Shown piece by piece: positions 19,089 through 26,610 of a DNA stretch of 26,610 nucleotides. The notes under the pieces were generated by a model. The model was not told the origin of the DNA. It worked only from the letters and a program-made list of their open reading frames with translations, and did not search any database. The first letter of the stretch is position 1. The number at the start of each line of letters is the position of its first letter. The DNA is from Cylindrodendrum hubeiense (taxonomy: Eukaryota > Ascomycota > Sordariomycetes > Hypocreales > Nectriaceae): NCBI GenBank assembly GCA_014621425.1, contig JAANBB010000500.1:1-26610 (forward strand), written 5' to 3'. Made by a program: the position numbers and the translations under genes.

Positions 19089-20373
19089 GATTGTTCTGGT
19101 GTGTGTTTTGGGGTTGAAGTGAGGGGAGGGGATGTGGGTGTGAGAGAGCGGTGTCAAGTTGGAGACACGAGCTAAGGGACGAAGAGAAGCTTTGAAAACG
19201 CGATTGAGAGATAATAAGGTGGACGCACGTGGTCCTGGTTGGAGCATTGAATGATTCTTGGAAGTTTGGGTAGCTGAGAGTGTCCAATGACGAGGAGATC
19301 CACCGCTAAATCTAGTTATTTGCCACGGTGAGATAGCTTAAGCTTGATGGTTTGTGAGAGTTGGGAGGCGGTGTCCGCCGCATGCCGCCCAATGACTCCT
19401 TCGGCGTGGGTGCTGAATAATAACCTCATGTGCCTCACCGAGCTCCGATGGCGGCAACATCGCCTCCGGTTTGATGTCAGTATGACTGCATATTCACCCA
19501 AACCCTCTATGATGTAGGTGCAACAGCTTTACAGCTTCGCTTTACGAGCCACGATGGCAGGGGCTTTGCATCCCCTTTGGTCTCTTGCATGCATACCTTG
19601 TCATACTGGGGTAGGTTCATAGTCAGGCCAGATATCGTTTGGCTCAAATGCTGCGCCATCAGAGTCCGGGGGTTTTTACATTATTTAAGAAACGATTAGT
19701 AATGCCTACGGGAATTCTATAACATACACCAAAGAAAATATTTGCAATTTACTTCTACTTTAGTGAATGGCTTAGGTGGGTGACTTTTCAAAGGCCCTTA
19801 ATCCCCTACAATGGGATCCATGAGGGCGCGACAAGAACACCAATTACAATCAGGGCAACTCAAAATGGGACGACTTTAGGAAGTCACCTCTTCATTCTGT
19901 GTACGACGCGAGATCCAGTTCCAAGGAAAGAAGGTGGGCCACCCAGTTTACATAGAAAGTTGGCGTCTTGGATCAATGGAATGCGGACTGTTTTATTAGG
20001 TCTGCTCAATTTCGATGCGCACTTCTGGGCGCTAGGGTGGGCGCCTCATCACTCACTGCTAGGCCTTCGAGCCAGCGCTGGCCCCAAAATTCTGCCAGTC
20101 ACACCGCCTAATTATTCCCCAAAGCCACCTCGAGCTTGGATCATTCCCCTGCCCTCTTAGACGAAAACATCGACTTCACCTCCAGCACAGACGCCATCTG
20201 AACAAACCCGACCCACGCATTTACAGATTTGACAGAAAGAATTACCCGGATCTCGTTGTCTGGTTTGTCGTTCTTTCACGTCCACTGTATCGCTGGCTCG
20301 CGAGTAACCTTCGGTGCTCGAGCTCTGCCAGAGCGCCAGGTGACGCGACGGGCATTTGCTACTTGTTGCCACC
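19089..20373. promoter_or_regulatory. Divergent intergenic region with an AT-rich island
   Basis: These 1285 bases lie between the start of the - strand nucleotidase and the + strand 840-residue gene. The first 250 bases are G+A-rich on + (C+T-rich on -), matching a promoter/leader for the nucleotidase. An AT-rich island occupies about 19670-19765 (TTTTTACATTATTTAAGAAA and AAGAAAATATTTGCAATTTA). The last 230 bases before 20374 are C+T-rich and look like the 5' leader of the + strand gene. A 126-codon open frame at 19780-20160 shows no recognisable domain and is not called. Confidence 0.5.
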
Positions 20374-22896
20374 ATGGCACAGGGTCGTGTTGTTCAGGGG
20401 CATTTCGCTGGTGAGAGCGCTCCCTCAGGTCTGGCAAAAGGCCAAGGCCGTGAGATCCAGCAGTACGAAAGGATTGTGCGATTCCAAGAAGCCGTCCTCT
20501 CTGGTAACCACCCCAGCATCAAGCTTCCTCCCCATCTGATTGCGTCTGCGCAATCATGCGTCCATCCCATAGATGGCACGGTCAAATCCGATGCGCATAC
20601 CCGCCAGCTCGGGAACTCGCAGTCGTTTTCTGCCAATGCGCAGCAGCCAGGCGTGCCCGTGGGCGCAGCCCAGCCTCGCGTGGGCTCTGAGACTTCAGCC
20701 GCCGTCAAGCCGTTTTCCACGGGCAACACTGAAATCAATCCCATTCTCCTAGAAAAGTCAGACGATCTCATCAAGGCCGAGTTGCAATTGCAGAGACAGC
20801 GGCTAGAGCGTGCTTTGAGGGAGGATGTTGACCAGCGCCGTGCGGCGACGAAGAACACAACGCAGGGGGAGCCTCTTGCTGACTTCGACCTTTCTGATGT
20901 TCTTTCAAAAGCACTGACGCTTGTTCAAGCCAGCTCGGCTCCGGGTCCTACTGATGAGAACGTGGGTGCTACTAATCACGATACTTCAAGTGATTCCTTC
21001 GACGACAACACCTTTTACTCGTCGCAGCATAACACTCCCGAGTCGGTTTTGCTGTCTCGCGTTCGAAACGAATCCGAAGAGGCTCGAGTCCTCGTTGTCC
21101 CCGAGTCCCAAAAGACCTCCAGCTTGCAGAATGATCCTGCTAGACGCAATCACCCGACTGATGCTGTGCCGGATTCAAATGCTTCCCGACTGTATCAGCC
21201 CTACCCCCATACCAACGCCAATAATAACAGATCACGAATCGGTCAAGTCCCTGGTCTGAACAGCCACATCGACGAGAGGGCTGTGCCACATGGGCCAAGC
21301 CATAATAATAGCACTGCCCAAAGCCAATCTGATGAATCTGGAAACATGGAGGTGGACCAACAAGAGGTGAATTACAGAGCGGTTCCTCGCCAACATCTCA
21401 GTAACTCATATCTTGACAACCGCCCCCCTTCTCCCCTCATGCGAAGGCACGAGCGGTCGCCTCCCCCTCAAACCGCACACATCTCTCCATTGACAGCTGC
21501 CAGACGACCTGCGCCGCCCGCTGAGCATGTATCGATTTCATCTACAGGAACACCTGCACAAATTGCTGCGCTTAGAAGTGAGCCTGTTGCGGTGACAAGC
21601 CCCGAAAGCTCGCCACAAGGCGGAAAATCATCAGAGAGAAAGAAGGGGAAGAAGAAGAAGAGAAAGGCAGACAGGCAAGCGCCGGACGCCGAAGCGACCC
21701 CGTATATCAAGCCAGAACCCCGATCTCCGTCACCCATGAATGCTCCATCCTATATCCGCCCCAACAAACGCCAGAGATACTCCCAGCGTCCAGCAATTGA
21801 GCCTGGCCCCGAAGCACCTCAGACTAGCACTGCTCCTTATGAGCCTTATCCAGCCCGCTTGCAGAGGGACGATCGCATCCCCGTAGGCTATGAGAGGACG
21901 GCTGTCTACCCCCAACGGGCAGCGAGCGCTGCTGGCGGACCAGTCTACGGGAGGGAGTATGCAGACGATCGATACGTGTCTGGAGGCCCATATTTTGTGG
22001 CGCAACCCTCACTTGTTCCAGCTTCCCACCCGGACCACCACCAAGGACAACCGAGCGCTCAAATGAGACCCAATGAAGGATACCCACGTTCTTCATGGCC
22101 TTACCAGGGTGCCTACGATCCGCCCCCCATGAGTGTTCGACCGGAGAGTGAAGCTTTTATAGCGCCGCCACGCCAACCGCCAACTCGAATCGTTGTAGAT
22201 GCTTTTGGACGTGAGTACATTGAGCCACAGCGCCCCACGGTCGTCCGGCACTCTGTTGCTCCTCCCGTGCGAGCTGGCGACCCTGAGATCATCTATGAGC
22301 GAACAGCACCAAGAGCCGTGTCCAGACATACCGGAGTCGAGTCGTATGAGCAAGGAGGAGCGATATATCGGAGAGCGTCACCAACGTACATGCCTAGGAG
22401 GGTTGTGACACAGCCTGAGTATGTTTCCCAAGATTACAGAGATAATCGGCAGCGGGAATACTCATCACGACCAATGCCGCCTTCCAACGAGTTTGTCGAG
22501 GTGATGGCACCGCCGGAGAGAAGGCATGTGGAGGAAGGCCCAAGGGAGTTTCTTACCAGAGCAACGAGCGTTCGACCAGCGGAGCCTTTGCGATATGAGG
22601 TATCTCGCGACTATGGACGGGTGCAAAGTGTACGGCCTGAGGGACCAGTCCGCCAGTATGCGACCAGCGTCCACTCAGAGGGCCGTCGCGAGGCTGCGCA
22701 GCCATACATGCGAGACTACGGCTCACGCCCGGCAGAGGCAGACATGGTGCGACAGGAGTATAGTGTACGGCCTGTAGAGCGGTACTATGACCAGGCGATG
22801 CGAGGAGGTGAGGAGATTGCCTTTATTGAGCGGCCAAGGGGGGCAACACAAGAGATCGTGTACGCAGACGATGCAAGGAGAGAGGTCTATCGTTGA
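20374..22896 (+). CDS. Large intrinsically disordered, probably nuclear protein of unknown function
   Basis: A single exon of 840 codons plus stop. ATG 20374 has an ideal context (TTGCCACCATGG); the frame is open six codons further upstream without an ATG. I recognise no catalytic or named domain. In order: an N-terminal conserved-looking block (GREIQQYERIVRFQEAVLSG, about 27-46); a charged helix likely to coil (LIKAELQLQRQRLERALRED, about 132-151); a long Ser/Asn/Pro-rich disordered middle. Next come a strong lysine-rich nuclear localisation signal (about 421-433, RKKGKKKKRK), then a YIKPEPRSPSP block and NKRQRYS. A motif TRIVVDAFGREYIEP sits at about 603-617. The C-terminal third is rich in Tyr, Arg and Pro, with repeated SVRP/EYSVRP segments. 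The composition suggests a chromatin- or RNA-associated scaffold, which is inference only. It is probably a fungus-specific conserved protein. Confidence 0.85.
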   Translation: MAQGRVVQGHFAGESAPSGLAKGQGREIQQYERIVRFQEAVLSGNHPSIKLPPHLIASAQSCVHPIDGTVKSDAHTRQLGNSQSFSANAQQPGVPVGAAQPRVGSETSAAVKPFSTGNTEINPILLEKSDDLIKAELQLQRQRLERALREDVDQRRAATKNTTQGEPLADFDLSDVLSKALTLVQASSAPGPTDENVGATNHDTSSDSFDDNTFYSSQHNTPESVLLSRVRNESEEARVLVVPESQKTSSLQNDPARRNHPTDAVPDSNASRLYQPYPHTNANNNRSRIGQVPGLNSHIDERAVPHGPSHNNSTAQSQSDESGNMEVDQQEVNYRAVPRQHLSNSYLDNRPPSPLMRRHERSPPPQTAHISPLTAARRPAPPAEHVSISSTGTPAQIAALRSEPVAVTSPESSPQGGKSSERKKGKKKKRKADRQAPDAEATPYIKPEPRSPSPMNAPSYIRPNKRQRYSQRPAIEPGPEAPQTSTAPYEPYPARLQRDDRIPVGYERTAVYPQRAASAAGGPVYGREYADDRYVSGGPYFVAQPSLVPASHPDHHQGQPSAQMRPNEGYPRSSWPYQGAYDPPPMSVRPESEAFIAPPRQPPTRIVVDAFGREYIEPQRPTVVRHSVAPPVRAGDPEIIYERTAPRAVSRHTGVESYEQGGAIYRRASPTYMPRRVVTQPEYVSQDYRDNRQREYSSRPMPPSNEFVEVMAPPERRHVEEGPREFLTRATSVRPAEPLRYEVSRDYGRVQSVRPEGPVRQYATSVHSEGRREAAQPYMRDYGSRPAEADMVRQEYSVRPVERYYDQAMRGGEEIAFIERPRGATQEIVYADDARREVYR

Positions 22897-24345
22897 AACG
22901 CCGCCGGGACAAGAGAACATAAAAAGGGAACAATAGCGGGTTGAGTACAATTGTAGACTAGGACTCGATGAATAATGATAATCCCCAAGGGGCTTTACAC
23001 CGCATTATTTTATGGCCGAATGCTTTGATGGGCGCGCTCATGACCCATACGGGAAGAGTGATGGTTACTGATTAAAAGTTGCGATGCTGAGTACCCTGGT
23101 CCTATCCCCGAGATTATCAGCCACCCATTATGTTGCAGCGTTGGTGAAAATCCGTGCGTATACACAAACATTCAGAGCAGTCGCATATTTTTAACACTGC
23201 TTGCCAAGTCTTTATGCAACATGCTGAGCTCTCAGCATTGTGTTACACCACCGGCTAAATATTCTCTGCCTTGTTCCTCATTTACTTGCTAGTCTTCGTG
23301 CTAGTCTTCTTGCAAGTCTTGTTCACTTATTTCCACTATCAAATGCGCGTCGGTTGTAGGAGACTTGTTTCGCCCTGCCTCGTCTATAAATGGCCAGTGG
23401 GTCAAGGCCTTGAACTCTGGTCTACCATGTCACCTTTTGCGACGTTGGATGAAGCCGGAATATCCCACATCAGCTGTAAGGGGACAATTCAAGCGCGGAT
23501 CATCCCATGTACTGGCGGATATTCTTCGACCGTGATATCGGAACAATGCAATGCGGGCGTCGTGGGGCGATGCGATGCGATGAATGGGACTTGACAGGTA
23601 TGACGAACCGTTTGATACCAATCCCAGGCCGCCATTGTAGAAGTCCCGTTTGACCCCGTGAAGTTGCAACATATTAGAGAGCTAAATTGAGAACCCAACG
23701 CAAGGCAAAGCAAATATAGGCACGGCAGAACACGGTCACTAAAGGTTAGGGCTAGGCACCCGGAGCGACCACCCAAGTTACGTCGATCACACGGGGACGC
23801 GCCGGCAGAAGCAACCCTCCCTCTCCAAGCCCGTACACTGGCCGTATCAAGATGGCAATAACCCAGGGCCTGGCTTCTTTTACTATCCCTGGACCCTGGG
23901 CCGGCTGAGACGGAGCCCGTAAACACCGGCGATGGGGCCGCAGGGAAGACACGACAACGAGCCGATTGTAAAGCGGACACGGAGTCAATCAATGAGGTCA
24001 TCCGCCGTGGTGGGTGGGTGCGGGACTAGAGCCGAGCAGGGGGCGGCAAGCTTTTTGGATGGACCAGTCTGACGACTAAGGCTGGGGCAGTGGCAGTGGA
24101 GAGAGGGTCAAACCCAGATAGTAATTTCTCCTGAAGGTGAGTGATGTTTCGTCGACAGAAGGGAATCAAGATGCAGGAGGGATTGGGGAGAAAGGTGACT
24201 TCGTGGTCTGCGCGGCAATGGTGTTAAGTCCCGGCTGTGAAAACCGCCTGTGGCAGGGGAGTCTGGTGGCTGATGGTCTTGCATATGTACCGGTTGCGCC
24301 GCCGTCTGATAAGGGCGCCAACCAGCCGTTGTTGTGGGCATGTGG

Positions 24346-24418
24346 GTTGTTAGTGGTGGTTGTGATGGTTGTAGTGGTGGTGGTAGCGGCGGCGGTAGTG
24401 GTAGCGGTGGTGGGGATT
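24346..24418. repeat. GTG/GGT-rich simple sequence
   Basis: About 70 bases made almost only of GTG, GGT, GTA and GCG triplets (GGTTGTAGTGGTGGTGGTAG). The strand has strong purine/G skew. It translates to Val- or Trp-rich runs without other protein character. Confidence 0.75.
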
Positions 24419-24460
24419 TGTGCTGAGGACAACATCTGGCATGAGATGGTCGTGGGCGAG

Positions 24461-24487
24461 AAGAGAGGGAAGAGAGGGAAGAGAGGG
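24461..24487. repeat. Three perfect 9-bp AAGAGAGGG copies
   Basis: AAGAGAGGG at 24461-24469, 24470-24478 and 24479-24487. It is a short purine-only tandem repeat, capable in principle of triplex (H-DNA) pairing. Confidence 0.9.
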
Positions 24488-25299
24488 AGGATAATACATG
24501 ACATATTGCCTAGAGCGGAAGCACGCAGTGGTCCCGTGGCCAACTCTCAATTTCCCATCAGGCGGGCGCATGGTCAAGTGGTTTAGAGGGCCAAACTGGC
24601 CCCGTGAATAGGTCGGTGCCTCTTGATGACTACTACTGTACGTACGTTTGGCGGGAAGCGGAGGCGCTCGAGCAACAAAGCCGGGTCCAGATGGACCAGT
24701 CGGATCGCGTGAGAGCCAGCTGGGTTGGTTGGGCGGTGCAGCACCAAGGGGCGGCTTTGTCGCCTTGTAACCTTGGGACCTTGGGAGTCGGGATATAATG
24801 GCCGCTCCGAGACACGGTGTATGTCGAGTACGGCATTACAGGGACTTGGGAACAGGCTCTGCTCTGGCTGGTGCATTGAGCCGGACAGGGAGGAGGAGTG
24901 AGCATGTCCGTTTTCATATCGGCAGACTTCCGCATGGCGACGGCGGCCTTTGGCCCAGGCGTCGTTTCCTCTGAAGTCGGATAGGTCAGAAAGGCTATCC
25001 CAAGGCCCAGACTTGTTGGGAAAGCAAAGGCAGGGCGACAGAAATATGCTTCGAACCACGCGACGAGCCGCGCATGGGGGCAGAGGAAGTGAGTGTGAGT
25101 GGCGTGGGTTGGCTCGTGATACTGGAATTTTGAGCGCCGCGCCGAGTCGAGACCCGTCAAAGCACCCAAAGACATGACAGCGGAGCGAAACGAAAGAAGG
25201 AAAAAATGACACGGTTTGAAGGGATGGCGAGGCTCCGGAGGCCGGTCACATCGGGGAGAAGGCAGGGCGTTGTCCTCACATAGCCACCACGTAGGCACG

Positions 25300-25346
25300 A
25301 TCCACGAATGTACGATTCACAAATGTACGATTCACGAATGTACGAA
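25300..25346. repeat. Three copies of a 15-bp TCACGAATGTACGAT unit
   Basis: Copies read TCCACGAATGTACGAT, TCACAAATGTACGAT and TCACGAATGTACGAA, head to tail. Each unit contains GTAC. It is a short intergenic minisatellite. Confidence 0.88.
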
Positions 25347-26262
25347 CACTGGGTCCTCGAACTGAGAACTGAGGCTGGCTCCGGCAGTGGTGGTGGTGTT
25401 GGCGCTGATGGCCACTAGCCCACCATGCCACCCCGGCCCAGAGGCTTTGCTGTCCGACGGCACAGACGCGGATGGATTCCTTGCCAGCAGGCGTTTCCTT
25501 GGTATGCTGCCGTGTCGCAAATACAGCGAATTCCGTGCATCTCGTCGCGGTGTCGTGCAAGGAACGGCCTCTGCGTACGACCAGATGGATGCAGGTGAAG
25601 GGGATGGAAGTCCTTTCCCCCGTCCGTCGCTGCCATGCGGCCATGCGGACCCACCGTGCTAAAGCATCCAACATCCAAGAGGATCAACAGCCAGAGGCCA
25701 AGAGGGTCAAGAGGGTCGAGATGGCGCCGGTATGCGTCCAGCCCAGGCGAGGTGGTGCTGGACTGTTCGCTGCCGTACATACGCCTGCATGGCGATACTG
25801 GACGCGGATGAGGGAGGCTGCCCCGGGGGGGGTCCACCCGAGCCCAGGAGCCTGCCACTAAACGCGCTGGAACGCAGCTCAGGGGGCTCGTCCCCAGCAG
25901 CCTTCCACTCATGGTACAGCCACTGGGCCAGCGTGCAGTACCGTGCACCGCAGTACACCACATCCCACACGCAGCGAGGATGGGCTGGATGGGGCGTGGC
26001 GTGGGCGGGGGCCGGTGCTTTCGAAGCCAGCCGAAGGATTGAGGATTGTCTGGAGGGAGGGCGTTCGCTGTCTCTCCTGTCTGTCCTGTCTCGCGCCATC
26101 TCGCCCGGAATCCAAGTGGAGAGGGCTCGAGAACCGGAGACTGGACGACAGCACAGCTTGCTTGGATTTTGCCCGTCGACTGTGGATTGTGGGTGCAAGA
26201 CGGGCTGAACAAGCAACCCGAAAGTGTGGCTGCCGTCCTTATCCATCCATGCCCCCAAATCC

Positions 26263-26316
26263 CGGTCCACCCACACCCACACCCACGACGCCCACGCCCA
26301 CGCATACGCCCACGCA
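26263..26316. repeat. CCCACA/CCCACG simple repeat
   Basis: About eight units of CCCACA then CCCACG, with two CATA/CATG interruptions, e.g. CACCCACACCCACACCCACG. It is a low-complexity tract with no coding support. Confidence 0.8.
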
Positions 26317-26361
26317 TGGGCAGAAGGTACAGTATTAGGTCGGGAGGTAGGCAAGTAGGTA

Positions 26362-26393
26362 AGGCAGGTATGTACCTGGGCAAGTACCTGCCT
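26362..26393. repeat. 9-bp perfect inverted repeat with TACCTG arms
   Basis: AGGCAGGTA (26362-26370) pairs perfectly with TACCTGCCT (26385-26393) around a 14-base loop. It is embedded in a cluster of GGTAGG/AAGTAGG motifs (26344-26390). It could form a hairpin or be a paired binding site; both are inference. Confidence 0.75.
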
Positions 26394-26460
26394 CTGTCCT
26401 CCGTCCCCGTACCACTGTACAGTACGAATACACCCGCCCACCAACCGCTGCACCGCACCC

Positions 26461-26610
26461 ACCGCGGTTCTTCCAACCCTCCAGGTACCTCTCTTCCCTT
26501 GCCTGATCTCGTACTGCTGACTGAGGGCCTCCGCTTCCCAATCCCTCCTCGTCAGACCTGGAAAGAGCTCACCACCATCCTTCTTTCTCTTCTCCCCGCT
26601 CCCCTCATCC
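26461..26610 (+). promoter_or_regulatory. C+T-rich stretch at the right edge, probable leader of an outside gene
   Basis: The last 150 bases are strongly pyrimidine-rich on + (ending CTTTCTCTTCTCCCCGCTCC). This matches the leaders seen here upstream of other + strand genes. No ATG-initiated coding sequence is visible before the edge, so a gene beyond 26610 is only suggested. Confidence 0.35.

Larger units (their letters stand above)
22897..26460. other. Gene-free stretch, about 3.6 kb
   Basis: It begins with the presumed 3' UTR of the 840-residue gene. No supported gene follows. Open frames of 209-353 codons occur on the - strand between 24583 and 26476, but they overlap one another in different frames, are rich in Trp, Cys, Pro and Arg, and show no domain. 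I read them as chance frames in stop-poor GC-rich DNA. The + strand is G+A-rich between about 24000 and 25260, so the - strand is C+T-rich. The stretch holds several simple repeats listed separately. Confidence 0.5.

Noticed and set aside
19780..20160. 126-codon frame as a small gene upstream of the 840-residue protein
   Set aside because: No domain, no supporting splice or start context, and it runs directly into the probable leader of the next gene.
23271..23594. Open frame with a hydrophobic N-terminus resembling a signal or membrane segment
   Set aside because: It begins at TTG, not ATG. The hydrophobic start comes from a T/C-rich simple stretch (CTAGTCTTCGTGCTAGTCTT), and the rest shows no protein character.
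24564..24640. Possible tRNA: A-box match TGGTCAAGTGG at 24571-24581
   Set aside because: No GGTTCRANTCC B-box follows at the right distance and no acceptor stem can be paired.
24583..25298. 209- and 221-codon minus-strand open frames
   Set aside because: They are two overlapping frames of similar length with no recognisable motif. Composition follows the C+T-rich minus strand, not a protein.
25415..26476. 353-codon and 251-codon open frames on the minus strand
   Set aside because: They overlap each other in different frames, are rich in Trp, Cys, Gly and Arg, cross a simple CCCACG repeat, and show no domain or splice pattern. Stop-poor GC-rich DNA explains them.

Overview
The window reads as nuclear DNA of a filamentous ascomycete (Pezizomycotina, most likely a Sordariomycete). 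Several genes carry short introns of 51-82 bases with GTANGT-type donors, CTAAC/CTGAC-like branch sites and YAG acceptors. Start contexts are of the CACCATG type, intergenic DNA is pyrimidine-rich and full of short tandem repeats, and the gene set is eukaryotic (Sec62, Mediator subunit 21, a Zn2Cys6-PAS regulator, an SDT1-type pyrimidine 5'-nucleotidase). The species cannot be named from this window.

Layout. Bases 1-8.4 kb hold no gene I can support: minisatellites, a 19-C run, a Z-DNA-prone GTGCGC tract, and from about 5.2 kb a strongly C+T-rich strand that looks like the promoter and long 5' leader of the next gene. Bases 8.4-10.7 kb (+) encode a Zn2Cys6-PAS transcription factor whose zinc cluster is split by a 57-base intron, an 8-base microexon and a 433-base intron. 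Bases 10.7-14.4 kb are gene-poor, with minisatellites and a possible decayed gene (12.26-13.01 kb). Bases 14.4-15.1 kb (+) encode a GNAT acetyltransferase with a probable intron in its 5' UTR. Bases 15.7-17.0 kb (-) encode Sec62 and 17.37-17.90 kb (+) encode Med21; the two diverge from a 364-base promoter. Bases 18.2-19.1 kb (-) encode a four-exon HAD pyrimidine 5'-nucleotidase. Bases 20.37-22.90 kb (+) encode an 840-residue disordered, probably nuclear protein that I cannot name. Bases 22.9-26.6 kb are again without a supported gene; the right edge becomes C+T-rich, as if another + strand gene begins just outside.

How the genes relate. This is a eukaryotic neighbourhood of independent genes, not an operon. 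The one clear regulatory pairing is Sec62 (ER post-translational translocation) with Med21 (Mediator middle module), which share a promoter containing a TGACGTCG element and a CACGTG E-box. I found no clear case of a new defence, toxin or mobile system. The best leads are the microexon inside the DNA-binding domain, the unnamed 840-residue protein, the frame-shifted remnant at 12.3-13.0 kb, and a recurring TACCTA/TAGGTA motif in the intergenic DNA.
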